Below are positions 1-8,594 of a stretch of 60,583 nt of DNA, in pieces (the first letter of the stretch is position 1; each line of letters opens with the position of its first letter). The position numbers and the translations under genes were made by a program. The notes beneath the pieces were generated by a model, which did no database searches, was not told where the DNA came from, and worked only from the letters and a program-made list of their open reading frames with translations. Source of the stretch: a virus. The stretch lies in IMG/VR virus record IMGVR_UViG_3300030451_001154, positions 1 through 60,583 of that record; one strand, given 5' to 3'.

Positions 1-1
1 C

Positions 2-231
2 ATAGGTCCAAACACTTTAAAAAGAGTCCACATGATTGAGAACGCTACAAGTGGATCACAAAATATAATTATATCACAAGGTTCTGGTGCAAATGTAACC
101 ATAGGACCTGGCGATACAAAGGTTGTTTACCTTGATGGTGCAGGTTCTGGTGCGGCTGTTGTAGATGCTTTTGTGGATTTAGATTTATCTGGTGGTTCTG
201 TAAATGTGAGCACAGTCAAAACTAATTCTGG
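2..231. repeat. Left copy of near-identical terminal overlap
   Basis: Bases 2-231 match 60354-60583 with substitutions at 13, 82, 106, 109, 121, 124 and 154 (plus base 1). Every difference is at a third codon position and none changes the protein. This is the overlap expected of a circular or circularly permuted genome, but assembled from two close variants rather than one exact sequence. Confidence 0.9.
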
Positions 232-772
232 TGATATGACATTTGATTCTGCTGGAGATATTATTCTCGATGCAGATGGTGCTGATGTTATATTTAAAGA
301 TGGCGGAACATCTATTGCACACTTAACAAACTCAAGTAGCGATTTTGTTATTGAAACAAAAGTACAAGATAAAGACTTTATTGTAAAAGGAAACGATGGT
401 GGCTCTGGTATTACAGCACTTACAATTGATATGTCTGGTGCTGGAGCGGCGACTTTTAACAATGATGTAACTGCTTTTTCTGACGAAAGACTTAAAGAAG
501 ATATACAACCTATTGTTGGTGGACTTGAAAAAGTTATGCAACTACAAGGTGTAAGTTACAAAAGAAACGATGTTGAAAATGCTAAAACACAGATAGGTGT
601 GATAGCTCAACAAGTCGAATCAATCTTACCAGAAGTTGTTTTGACTGCCGATGATGAAATGGGTACAAAATCAGTTGACTATTCTAAGATGACTGCTGTA
701 CTAATAGAGGCAGTAAAAGAGTTAAAACAAGAAATAACACAACTAAAACAACAAATAAATAACGGAGCATAA
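2..772 (+). CDS. Tail fibre, C-terminal part with S74 chaperone domain (partial)
   Basis: The frame is open from base 2 and has no start here; the 5' part is at 60111-60583. Counting residues from the first ATG at 32, a repetitive Gly/Ser/Asp-rich beta region is followed near residue 150 by SDERLKEDI, the typical start of a Peptidase_S74 intramolecular chaperone. Ser150 and Lys155 match the self-cleavage dyad of endosialidase-type fibres. The end is coiled-coil-like (EAVKELKQEITQLKQQ). By family knowledge the domain trimerises the fibre and then cuts itself off. If the genome is circular the whole protein is 337 aa and in frame across the junction. It is probably a receptor-binding fibre; the receptor is unknown. 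Confidence 0.85.
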   Translation: MGPNTLKRVHMIENATSGSQNIIISQGSGANVTIGPGDTKVVYLDGAGSGAAVVDAFVDLDLSGGSVNVSTVKTNSGDMTFDSAGDIILDADGADVIFKDGGTSIAHLTNSSSDFVIETKVQDKDFIVKGNDGGSGITALTIDMSGAGAATFNNDVTAFSDERLKEDIQPIVGGLEKVMQLQGVSYKRNDVENAKTQIGVIAQQVESILPEVVLTADDEMGTKSVDYSKMTAVLIEAVKELKQEITQLKQQINNGA

Positions 773-775
773 TAA

Positions 776-2059
776 GTGGCGATACCAAGTTCTGGACAAT
801 CTTTATCTTTCTCTGCACTTAGAACTGAATTTGTTGGTGGGTCTAGTGCAATTAGTTTAGGTGACCTTTACAGAGGTGGTTCTAATATTTTAAAAAAAGC
901 TGGAGATAATCAAGCTACAAATCTTGCAGCTAATGTTGCCACTTCTGGTGCATTAGATGTTAGTGATTATTACGATCAAGCAAAAGGATTTACTTTCACT
1001 TACTCTACTACTTTTTTGAGTGGATCAAGTGGAACAGATCAAAATGTATCAACATTGTTTGGTGATGATTACGATGTTAATTATCCAAAGAATGTTGTTA
1101 TACCATCAGGTATAACACTAGGATCTAACAACACAGCAGAATATGGTTTAGAAGTAGATTCTGGTGGAGCTGGTACAATAACAATTACTAATAACGGAAA
1201 CATTATTGGAGCGGGTGGAGCTGGTGGATCAGCTGGAGCCGCAGGTACTGGTGGAGCGGGTGGAGCTGGAGGCAATGGATCAGCTGGAGGCGATGCCGTA
1301 AAAGCCGCAGTTGCATGTACCATTATAAATAACGGAAGTATCTTAGCTGGAGGCGGTGGTGGAGCCGCTGGTGGTGGAGGTGGACTAGGTGGAGCTCTTC
1401 AACAACAGCAACAAACCACTGGTCAACAAGGTCCGACTTATTATGCTGGTGGATATGCTACACAACAATATATTTGGCAAGGAATTTTTCAACAAGGTTT
1501 TGGAAACCCTATAGGTGCTCAAGCTAACTGGGGTCCTGGAAATCCAGATGGTATAGTTGGGACAACAGCATCATCTCATCCTCGTTATATTCCAGGTTTG
1601 GCTGGACAGACTTCATTTACATTTGGACAGTATACTTATTATAGAGGTGGCTATAGAGGTGCTAACCAATTTAATACTTTCAACACCCTCTATAATATAT
1701 ATAGACAATTTCCTCAATCACAACAAACTCAAGTGGCTGGACATGCAGGAGCCGCAGGTGGAGCTGGTGGATTAGGAAGAGGATTTAATAATCAACCTGG
1801 TGGAGACTCTGGTGCATCTGGAGGTTCTGGAACAACTGGTCAAGCTGGAAACGGTGGAAACGGTGGAAACGGAGGCGATGGTGGTGGCTATGGTCAAGCT
1901 GGTTCATCTGGTCAAGCTGGTCAAGCGGGAACAAATTCATCTACTAATGGGTCTGCCGCAGGTAGTGCAGGTAGTGCGGGAGCGGCAGGTAATTATATCG
2001 AAGGAATTTCAAACGTAACTTTAACAAATAACGGCACAGTCGCAGGAGGCACAGAATAA
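776..2059 (+). CDS. Glycine-rich tail fibre / adhesin
   Basis: The 427 aa protein starts at GTG three bases after the upstream stop. Residues 1-70 (GQSLSFSALRTEF...ISLGDLYRGG) resemble the attachment segment of many marine phage fibres. About residues 100-200 alternate short beta motifs (ITNNGNIIGAG, IINNGSILAG) with runs of GGAGG. Residues 335-410 are again almost pure Gly/Ala/Ser/Asn. Such Gly-x-x repeats form polyglycine-II bundles in other phage adhesins. A Gln/Tyr-rich middle (about 205-325) may be the variable tip. It lies directly after the S74 fibre, so it is probably its tip protein or a second receptor binder (inference). Confidence 0.75.
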   Translation: MAIPSSGQSLSFSALRTEFVGGSSAISLGDLYRGGSNILKKAGDNQATNLAANVATSGALDVSDYYDQAKGFTFTYSTTFLSGSSGTDQNVSTLFGDDYDVNYPKNVVIPSGITLGSNNTAEYGLEVDSGGAGTITITNNGNIIGAGGAGGSAGAAGTGGAGGAGGNGSAGGDAVKAAVACTIINNGSILAGGGGGAAGGGGGLGGALQQQQQTTGQQGPTYYAGGYATQQYIWQGIFQQGFGNPIGAQANWGPGNPDGIVGTTASSHPRYIPGLAGQTSFTFGQYTYYRGGYRGANQFNTFNTLYNIYRQFPQSQQTQVAGHAGAAGGAGGLGRGFNNQPGGDSGASGGSGTTGQAGNGGNGGNGGDGGGYGQAGSSGQAGQAGTNSSTNGSAAGSAGSAGAAGNYIEGISNVTLTNNGTVAGGTE

Positions 2060-2418
2060 TGGCTATATCATATACATGGTCTATACAAAAACTTTATACA
2101 AAAGATATAACAGAGGGTGGTCAAACTTATACTGATGTTATAAAAAGAACAATAGGAACTTTAACTGGAACACAATCAGGTGAAGAAGTTATTCACGGTT
2201 TTGACCTTGATTTAAGAAATCCTTCCTCATGGTCTGATTTTACTGCATATGATTCACTGTCAGAAGCTAATGTTGTTTCTTTTGTAGAAACAAGAATAGG
2301 GTCAGACATGATAGCTTCTATTAAAGCAGAAATGGAAAACATGATGGCAACTAAACTAGAGTATGCTGGTGCAACTATAAAAGGAACTGATGAGAATCCA
2401 ACTTTTCCTTGGAGTTAA
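2059..2418 (+). CDS. Conserved small tail-region protein (DUF7936-like)
   Basis: The 119 aa protein starts at ATG overlapping the previous stop (TAATG). It begins MAISYTWSIQKLYTK and contains VIKRTIGTLTGT and GFDLDLRNP. This looks like a small protein found beside fibre and oxygenase genes in marine phages; the family name is from memory. No enzyme motif is seen. Its tight coupling to the fibre gene suggests a structural or fibre-assembly role, which is inference. Confidence 0.6.
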   Translation: MAISYTWSIQKLYTKDITEGGQTYTDVIKRTIGTLTGTQSGEEVIHGFDLDLRNPSSWSDFTAYDSLSEANVVSFVETRIGSDMIASIKAEMENMMATKLEYAGATIKGTDENPTFPWS

Positions 2419-2958
2419 ATGAATAAAATTTTAAACTTACTTTCAGAGTCACAAGTTTCTCTGTTAAAATCACATTTTGATTATGTCTGTAATATGCTTC
2501 CAAGAAGCATGAGTGATTCTAATATGATAGGACATAACTCTCACGAAATGTATGCAGATCCTATAACTGAAAATATCTTAAACTATGTACATCCAACTAT
2601 TCAAGAGGCGTATGGTAAAGAGTTATGCCCTACTTACTCTTTTTGGAGAAGATACTATGAAGGACAAACTTGTGCCGCACATAAAGATAGACCAGCTTGT
2701 GAAGTTAGTATTACTTTGAATGTAGGTGGTACACCTAGAAGTGACTGGAGTATATTTGTAGATAATAAAGAATTTAGTTTAAGCGAAGGACAAGGTGTTT
2801 TATATAAGGGTTGTGATCAAATGCACTGGCGAAATGCACTGCCTTATGAAAGCCATACACAAATTTTTTTGCATTTCATAGAAAAAGATGGTAAGTTCTA
2901 TCCGAAACATAAGTACGATGAAAGACAATCTTTATATCATGAGGCTGTCCAGAGATGA
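2419..2958 (+). CDS. 2OG-Fe(II) oxygenase-like protein 1
   Basis: 179 aa, first of seven consecutive oxygenase-type genes, starting at ATG directly after the previous stop. It shows an HxD iron motif at His88-Asp90 (AAHKDRPACE) followed by a beta strand, and a distal His136 (DQMHWRN). This is the 2-His-1-carboxylate layout of 2-oxoglutarate-dependent dioxygenases. Such enzymes use Fe(II), O2 and 2-oxoglutarate to hydroxylate protein or small-molecule substrates. The substrate is unknown. The late position after fibre genes may point to modification of virion or host-surface molecules. Confidence 0.7.
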   Translation: MNKILNLLSESQVSLLKSHFDYVCNMLPRSMSDSNMIGHNSHEMYADPITENILNYVHPTIQEAYGKELCPTYSFWRRYYEGQTCAAHKDRPACEVSITLNVGGTPRSDWSIFVDNKEFSLSEGQGVLYKGCDQMHWRNALPYESHTQIFLHFIEKDGKFYPKHKYDERQSLYHEAVQR

Positions 2959-2961
2959 GAT

Positions 2962-3528
2962 ATGAAAAGAAATATTATTGTTGCAAAGAACGCTATAAGT
3001 TCTGATTTATGTAATGCTATAATCAACACAACAAAAAATACCTTTACACCTGCTCAGATAGGTGGAGATTCAAGTAGAGACGCAACAATAAGAAGAAGCG
3101 AAACAAGTTGGTTAAGAGGATCAATAAAACATCTTGAGGTGTATACTCCAATATTACAGCTTATAAAAAAAGTTAATCAAGACTTTTATGGCTTTGACTT
3201 GACAGATCCAGAGCCTTTTCAAATAACAAGATACGATGAACAAAATCAAGGGTTCTATCATCCTCACGAAGACGGAGTTTACGACCCACTTCCAGTTGGT
3301 AGTTTTGTAAGAAAGTTGTCTTTGTCTATTCAACTTACCTCACCAGAATACTATGAAGGAGGAGAGTTTGAGTTTCCAGATGACAAAGAAAAATTTAATG
3401 TAGAGGATTCTAAACAACAAGGGACAGCTATATTTTTCCCCTCTTATATAAAACACGGTGTAAAACCAGTTACAAAAGGCACGAGATATAGTTTAGTTTG
3501 TTGGGTGTTGGGACCGATGTTTGCATGA
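2962..3528 (+). CDS. 2OG-Fe(II) oxygenase 2 (PKHD/prolyl-hydroxylase type)
   Basis: 188 aa. Clear double-stranded beta-helix signature: FYHPHEDG with His102 and Asp104, EYYEGGEFEF in the middle, distal His165 (IKHGVKP) and Arg175 for 2-oxoglutarate binding (GTRYSLVCW). This is closest to PiuC/PKHD-type hydroxylases. It follows oxygenase 1 after 3 nt and overlaps oxygenase 3 by ATGA, so the genes are translationally coupled. All catalytic residues are present, so activity is likely. The substrate cannot be inferred. Confidence 0.85.
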   Translation: MKRNIIVAKNAISSDLCNAIINTTKNTFTPAQIGGDSSRDATIRRSETSWLRGSIKHLEVYTPILQLIKKVNQDFYGFDLTDPEPFQITRYDEQNQGFYHPHEDGVYDPLPVGSFVRKLSLSIQLTSPEYYEGGEFEFPDDKEKFNVEDSKQQGTAIFFPSYIKHGVKPVTKGTRYSLVCWVLGPMFA

Positions 3529-4079
3529 GAATAGAAGTATTTCCGACACTGCTTTATTGCTATCATTTAGAAAATCAAAATCAGATAAAAGAAAAAGTAG
3601 AAAACTATTATGACAAACACAAGAATGAGAGTGCTACGCCTAATGAATGGAATTGTGATTTGTTCACATCCTATGGCACAAACACATTTCCTATACAAGA
3701 ATGTCTAGACGCTTTTAATCCAATATTAGAAGAGTTTCAAAAAGAAACAAAACTATTTGGAAAAATAGTTTTAACAGATATGTGGTTAAATGTGTATCAA
3801 AAACAAAACTGGCAAGAAAAACACGTTCATTCTCCAGGTCAATGGTCTAGTGTATATTATGTTCACTTCGATCCAAACGAACATAGAGCAACTAAATTTC
3901 ATAATCCGATTGAGACATTACTTGCTTCCAATGGCATTAAAGAAAACTGTGTATCTCCCACGGTAAAAGAAGGAGATATGGTTATTTTTCCCGCATGGCT
4001 AGAACATGCCGCACCAATGAATAAATCTTCTAAGTTGAGATCCACTATATCGTTTAATTTTTTTATTGAAGGAAACTAG
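3525..4079 (+). CDS. 2OG-Fe(II) oxygenase 3 (TIGR02466 / 2OG-FeII_Oxy_5 type)
   Basis: 184 aa. I chose the ATG at 3525 (MRIEVFPTLLYCY) because it overlaps the previous stop as ATGA; a TTG 27 nt upstream is less likely. FPTLLY near the N terminus, KHVHSPGQWSSVYYV (His100/His102), VKEGDMVIFPAWLEHAAP with His161, and Arg172 (LRSTISFNFF) fit the TIGR02466 family. That family is frequent in cyanophage and marine phage genomes. Its substrate is unknown. Confidence 0.85.
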   Translation: MRIEVFPTLLYCYHLENQNQIKEKVENYYDKHKNESATPNEWNCDLFTSYGTNTFPIQECLDAFNPILEEFQKETKLFGKIVLTDMWLNVYQKQNWQEKHVHSPGQWSSVYYVHFDPNEHRATKFHNPIETLLASNGIKENCVSPTVKEGDMVIFPAWLEHAAPMNKSSKLRSTISFNFFIEGN

Positions 4080-4082
4080 AGA

Positions 4083-4688
4083 ATGAACGTGCAACTTAAA
4101 GACTGTTTTCCAACACCACTATATAGTTCGTATTTAGATATAGACACAAATATATATATTAAAAAGGTGTATGAAGAAGAAAGTAAATCTAAAGGTAGAC
4201 GAAGAAGCAACACGGGTTGGCAGTCTCTTGATTTAGATGTAAAACAATACAAAGAATTATTTGACAAGATAAATCCTCACATAATTGAATATTACAAAAT
4301 ATTTAATTGTTCGGCAGAATTACACATGTCTAATGCTTGGTTTAATATAAATAGGTACAAAGATATGAACTCATCACATCATCATGCCTCTTCAGCCGTA
4401 TGTGGAATTTTATATTTTAAAGTGCCAGACAATAGTGGAGACATTGGTTTTGAGAATCCTAATCCTTTTATTGGGTCTACTTGGATTCAAGGCACAACAG
4501 ACGATACATTAAATAAATATAATGCAGAAACTATTTATTATAAATCAGAAGAGAAATTATTAATTTTATTTCCAGGTTATTTAAGACATGTGGTAAGACC
4601 AAACATGTCAAATGAAGATAGAATATCTATGGCTTTTAACACAAATGTTTTTTTCAAAGGAGACTTTAATGAACCTAGAAAACTATAA
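4083..4688 (+). CDS. 2OG-Fe(II) oxygenase-like 4 (2OG-FeII_Oxy_5 type, modified metal site)
   Basis: 201 aa. It shares the layout of oxygenase 3: DCFPTPLYSSY at the start, SSHHHASSAVCGILYF (His99-101) at the first iron site, LFPGYLRHVVRP with His169, and Arg180 (EDRISMAFNTNVFF). The carboxylate of a normal HxD triad is not obvious because it is replaced by a His run. The enzyme may therefore be altered or may belong to a subfamily with a different metal set. Its last 20 nt overlap the next gene. Confidence 0.75.
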   Translation: MNVQLKDCFPTPLYSSYLDIDTNIYIKKVYEEESKSKGRRRSNTGWQSLDLDVKQYKELFDKINPHIIEYYKIFNCSAELHMSNAWFNINRYKDMNSSHHHASSAVCGILYFKVPDNSGDIGFENPNPFIGSTWIQGTTDDTLNKYNAETIYYKSEEKLLILFPGYLRHVVRPNMSNEDRISMAFNTNVFFKGDFNEPRKL

Positions 4689-5319
4689 AAAAATAGTTCA
4701 AGAAAGATTCCCAATAGATCCAAAGAATTTACCTTACTATATTGTTTATGATGATTTTTTACCTGCTCACGAGTTTGGTAATTTAAAAAGTTACTTGTCA
4801 AGTGATTTTCCTTGGGGAATTGCAAATAAATTAAATTATGATGATCAAAACCCATACTTAGTAAGAAAAATATATGACGTTGAACACCCAGCTAGACATG
4901 AGTGGACATCTCATATTGATACAGAGCCTTTTGTTTATATAACACAAAAAATAGGCATGGTTGCTATGTTAAGATTAAAAGCAAATATGTATTTTAATAG
5001 TCACGTTAAGGATATACATTATCCTCACATTGATTATCAATTTCCACATCAAGGAGCTTTGTTTTATTTAGATGACTGTGACGCTCCTACTTACATGTCA
5101 GATGGAGTGGGTATTGAAAGTAAACAAAATAGACTTTTACTTTTTAACGCATCAACGGCTCATTCTAGTTCAGCACCAACTGATAAAAGCTATAGACAAA
5201 CTATTAACATTAATTATTTTGGAGGAGGTATTCGTAATGATTACTTAAGATTAATTAAAGATCCTACTGTAATATCTGAACATGTTCCTTTTACGATTAA
5301 GCCAGATGGGAGAACATAA
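4669..5319 (+). CDS. 2OG-Fe(II) oxygenase-like 5
   Basis: 216 aa, starting at the ATG at 4669 (MNLENYKKIVQERF) with AAAGGAGA just upstream. A longer in-frame start at 4612 would lie deep in the previous gene. Iron-site residues are HYPHIDYQF (His120, Asp122) and STAHSSSAP (His165), with Arg176 in SYRQTININYFGGG. The middle TYMSDGVGIESKQNRLLLFNA fits the jelly-roll. This type is often annotated in cyanophages. The substrate is unknown. Confidence 0.8.
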   Translation: MNLENYKKIVQERFPIDPKNLPYYIVYDDFLPAHEFGNLKSYLSSDFPWGIANKLNYDDQNPYLVRKIYDVEHPARHEWTSHIDTEPFVYITQKIGMVAMLRLKANMYFNSHVKDIHYPHIDYQFPHQGALFYLDDCDAPTYMSDGVGIESKQNRLLLFNASTAHSSSAPTDKSYRQTININYFGGGIRNDYLRLIKDPTVISEHVPFTIKPDGRT

Positions 5320-5882
5320 TGCAGTTTCAAACATATCAATCAAAACTAATAGAAGATAATCATCAAGAGTTTTTAACAGAATGCGAAAGAGCAGTAGCTA
5401 AATTAGATGATAACTTTCCAGGTGAAGACAAAACGTGGAGTTATTACAAATATAATTTTTTCGTTGTCACTGCGGGAAGTAAACTGTTCTATAATTTATT
5501 TAAAGAAATGCAATGGTGTATTAGAAATTTCTGCCAAACTAATGAGCCTCTTTGGTGGGGATGTTGGTTAAATTACCATGAGTCAGACAAAGTATTAGAC
5601 TGGCATAATCATGGTTCAGATTATCATGGATATGTATCTATTGAACCAAAAAACACTGTTACTGAGTTTAAACAATGGAAAGTTAATAATAAAATAGGAC
5701 AAATCTACATAGGAGAAGGTGGACATGAACACAGAGTTGTTGTTAATGAAAACTTTGACACACCTAGAATTACTCTTGGTCTTGATATTTATAAAAACTT
5801 AAATTTTTTTGAAGACCTAAAAGAAGAAGATGGCGTTGTTACAACCAAAGTATTAGGTAATATGTGTTACATACCATGTTAG
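5319..5882 (+). CDS. 2OG-Fe(II) oxygenase-like / cupin-fold protein 6
   Basis: 187 aa, overlapping the previous stop by one base. LDWHNHGSDYHGYVSIEP (His96, His98), GGHEHRVVV (His136/His138) and Arg150 (TPRITLGLDIY) match the order of oxygenase sites, but the first site reads HxH, not HxD. It could be a divergent oxygenase or a non-2OG cupin. Its place inside the oxygenase run favours the former. Confidence 0.6.
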   Translation: MQFQTYQSKLIEDNHQEFLTECERAVAKLDDNFPGEDKTWSYYKYNFFVVTAGSKLFYNLFKEMQWCIRNFCQTNEPLWWGCWLNYHESDKVLDWHNHGSDYHGYVSIEPKNTVTEFKQWKVNNKIGQIYIGEGGHEHRVVVNENFDTPRITLGLDIYKNLNFFEDLKEEDGVVTTKVLGNMCYIPC

Positions 5883-6415
5883 AAAAATCTAGTTTTATTT
5901 ATTTTGAAAATTTTCTCCCTACAAATTATTTTGAGGAACTTCAACAGTTAATGACAAGTGGAGACTTTGAATGGTTTTATAGAAGTCAATCAACAGAGAG
6001 TGATAAAGAGTCAAGTTTTACACACGCTTTATATGCTGATGAAAGTGGACAAGTCGCAACAAGCCATCATTGCGAAAAATTTAAAACTCTGTTTGATGAA
6101 ATGTTAAAAAAGTTTGGTGGAGAAAGAATAATAAGAGCAAGAGCTGTTTTGTACACTAAAAGAAATGAAATAACTTACACTGGAAAACACTATGATGTTA
6201 TTAACTTTGATTCGAAACCAGTGCAAGATCCTATTAAAATAGCATTGTTGAACTTTCATACATGCAATGGTGGAACAGTAGTCGGAAACACAAAAGTACC
6301 TTCAGTTGAAAATTCTGCTATACTTTTTAATAACACAACTGCTCATAGTGGTTTTATACAAAGTGATACTCCAATAAGAATTGTATTAAACTTTGTGTTT
6401 GTTGCCAATAATTAG
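5876..6415 (+). CDS. 2OG-Fe(II) oxygenase-like 7
   Basis: 179 aa from the ATG at 5876, which overlaps the previous gene by 7 nt; an in-frame GTG lies 12 nt upstream. GKHYDVINFD (His105, Asp107), NTTAHSGF (His157) and Arg168 (IRIVLNFVF) form a complete facial triad plus 2-oxoglutarate arginine. GGTVVGNTKVPSVENSAILFNN supplies the central strands. It is the last of the seven-gene run before the tail stabilisation protein. Confidence 0.75.
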   Translation: MLEKSSFIYFENFLPTNYFEELQQLMTSGDFEWFYRSQSTESDKESSFTHALYADESGQVATSHHCEKFKTLFDEMLKKFGGERIIRARAVLYTKRNEITYTGKHYDVINFDSKPVQDPIKIALLNFHTCNGGTVVGNTKVPSVENSAILFNNTTAHSGFIQSDTPIRIVLNFVFVANN

Positions 6416-6435
6416 AGTTAGTGGTATCATGACCT

Positions 6436-8295
6436 ATGCCTTTAACATCACTAAAATTTAGACCAGGTATCAACAGAGAGATAACCTCATACTCAAATGA
6501 GGGTGGTTTCTTTGATTGTGAAAAAGTAAGGTTTTATGCAGGATTTCCAGAAAAAATAGGTGGTTGGGTTAAACAATCTGACAACACATATCAAGGGACT
6601 GCAAGAGCTTTACACAATTGGGTTGCTTTAGATAACTCTAATTTTATGGGTGTTGGAACACATCTTAAATATTACATAGAAGAGGGTGGAAAGTTTAATG
6701 ACATAACACCTATTCGTAAAACATCTACAAACACTATTACATTTTCTGCAACAAATGGATCTGCTGAGTTAACAGTTACAGATTCATCTCATGGTGCAGT
6801 AGCGAATGATTTTGTTACAATATCTGGTGCAGTTAGTTTAGGAGGCAACATTACTGCCGCCGTACTAAATACAGAACATCAAATAACTTCTGTAGTGGAT
6901 GGTAATTCATATAAAATTACCGCAAGTGCAACAGCTAATGCATCTGATAGTGGTAATGGTGGTTCTGGTGTTGATGGCGTATATCAAGTAAATGTAGGTT
7001 TGGACACTGCCGTTGGAGGTAATGGATGGGGGGCTGGAGGTTATGGTGGTGTGAATGCTGATCTATCTACATTTGGTTGGGGTGAAGCAGCAGCTAGTGG
7101 GACAACTGCTCAAATTCGTTTATGGTCACATGATAACTTTGGCGAGGACTTACTCATCAATGCAAAAGATAGTCCTATTTTTTATTGGGACAAATCAAAT
7201 GGTCTCGGAACACGAGCCGTGAACTTAACGTCTGTAGCTGGTGCTTCAAACGTACCAATTATTGCAAAGCAAATACTTGTGTCAGACATTGATCGACACA
7301 TTATTGTTTTTGGAACAAATGCACTGGGAAGCACGGATCAAGATCCATTGTTAATTAGGTTTGGATCACAAGAATCTTTAACTGATTTTACACCCACTGC
7401 AACAAATACTGCTGGTGACTTAAGGCTTGGTAGTGGTTCTACTTTTGTTCAAGCAGTAGAAACAAAACAGCAGATACTTGTATTTACAGATAAAGCTGTA
7501 TTCTCTATGAGATTTATAGGTCCACCATTTACATTTGGACTGCAAGAACTTTCAAAAAATATTACAATTATGAGTCCTAAATCTGCAATAGCAATTGATG
7601 ATGCAGTGTTTTGGATGGGTAAAGATAGTTTTTATGTGTATGGAGGACAGACACAACAGATACCTTGTTCTGTACGAGATAAAGTATTTTTAGATTTTAA
7701 TACCTCTCAATCAGAAAAAGTATTTGCTGGTGTTAATTCTAAATGGGGTGAGATCTGGTGGTTCTATCCTTCTGCAAGTAGTGAAGAAATAGATAAATAT
7801 GTTATTTATAATTATTTAGAAAAGACATGGTATTATGGATCATTGTCTAGAACTGCTTGGCATGACAGAGGTATACGAACTTTTCCGATTGCCGCAGGGT
7901 CATCTTATTTATTTGAACATGAAAATGGAAATGATGACGATGGATCTGCAATGACTGCCTCTGTTGAAACGAGTCAAATGGATATTGGAGACGGTTATCA
8001 ATTTAGTTTTATAAAACAATTAATTCCAGATATAACTTTTAACGGATCTGATGTCTCTACTCCTGCCGCGACTTTTACATTACAAGCTAGAAACGGCCCA
8101 GGTAGTCCTTACAGTAACACTTCTGCTGGAACAAGTACAAGAACAGCCACGGCTCCAGTAGAACAATTTACAGATTTGGTTAATGTAAGATTAAGAGGAC
8201 GCTCTTTTAACATGAAACTTGAATCAACGGGACAAGGAGTAATGTGGAAACTAGGAACACCAAGGGTAGATATTAGACCAGACGGGAGGAGATAA
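6436..8295 (+). CDS. Tail/head-completion stabilisation protein
   Basis: 619 aa. The N terminus MPLTSLKFRPGINREITSYSNEGGFFDCEKVRF and the beta-rich body (VRFYAGFPEKIGGW, DRHIIVFGTNALGS, DLRLGSGSTFVQAVETKQQILVFTDKAVFSM) match marine podovirus proteins called phage stabilisation protein. They are thought to play the role of P22 gp10 or a tail hub. The C-terminal part resembles a beta-propeller or beta-sandwich. The position between tail genes and ejection-type proteins agrees. The match is from memory of the family. Confidence 0.7.
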   Translation: MPLTSLKFRPGINREITSYSNEGGFFDCEKVRFYAGFPEKIGGWVKQSDNTYQGTARALHNWVALDNSNFMGVGTHLKYYIEEGGKFNDITPIRKTSTNTITFSATNGSAELTVTDSSHGAVANDFVTISGAVSLGGNITAAVLNTEHQITSVVDGNSYKITASATANASDSGNGGSGVDGVYQVNVGLDTAVGGNGWGAGGYGGVNADLSTFGWGEAAASGTTAQIRLWSHDNFGEDLLINAKDSPIFYWDKSNGLGTRAVNLTSVAGASNVPIIAKQILVSDIDRHIIVFGTNALGSTDQDPLLIRFGSQESLTDFTPTATNTAGDLRLGSGSTFVQAVETKQQILVFTDKAVFSMRFIGPPFTFGLQELSKNITIMSPKSAIAIDDAVFWMGKDSFYVYGGQTQQIPCSVRDKVFLDFNTSQSEKVFAGVNSKWGEIWWFYPSASSEEIDKYVIYNYLEKTWYYGSLSRTAWHDRGIRTFPIAAGSSYLFEHENGNDDDGSAMTASVETSQMDIGDGYQFSFIKQLIPDITFNGSDVSTPAATFTLQARNGPGSPYSNTSAGTSTRTATAPVEQFTDLVNVRLRGRSFNMKLESTGQGVMWKLGTPRVDIRPDGRR

Positions 8296-8594
8296 TGTCC
8301 TCAAGAAATACAGCTCCACCAAGGCTACCTCTCCCTATTGGTGGTGTTACCGAAATGTATATAACAGATCTGGTCAACGCTTTAGATTTTTTCATAACAC
8401 AAACAACCAATCCAGGCGAGGGAAGAAACACAAAATTAGTCTTTACAGAGATGCCAACAAGTGATGTGGGTTTAGAACCTGGAACCTTGTATAGAATAGG
8501 AAATGATGTTAAGATATCTCTAATAGACATCGCTGGTGTTGACGGTGTGTCTGGAACTGTATCTATAGGAACTGTAACTGTATCGGTATCGTAA
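8295..8594 (+). CDS. Small conserved tail-region protein
   Basis: 99 aa, start overlapping the upstream stop (TAATG). PPRLPLPIGGVTEMYITDLVNALDFFI is followed by beta strands ending in repeated TVSIGTVTVSVS. No known enzyme motif. Its position between the stabilisation protein and membrane-active virion proteins suggests a virion component. Confidence 0.6.
   Translation: MSSRNTAPPRLPLPIGGVTEMYITDLVNALDFFITQTTNPGEGRNTKLVFTEMPTSDVGLEPGTLYRIGNDVKISLIDIAGVDGVSGTVSIGTVTVSVS

Noticed and set aside
1557-2018. Two rightward frames inside the glycine-rich fibre gene
   Set aside because: They are frame-shifted reads of Gly/Ala repeats and have Leu/Val/Glu repeats typical of such shadows.
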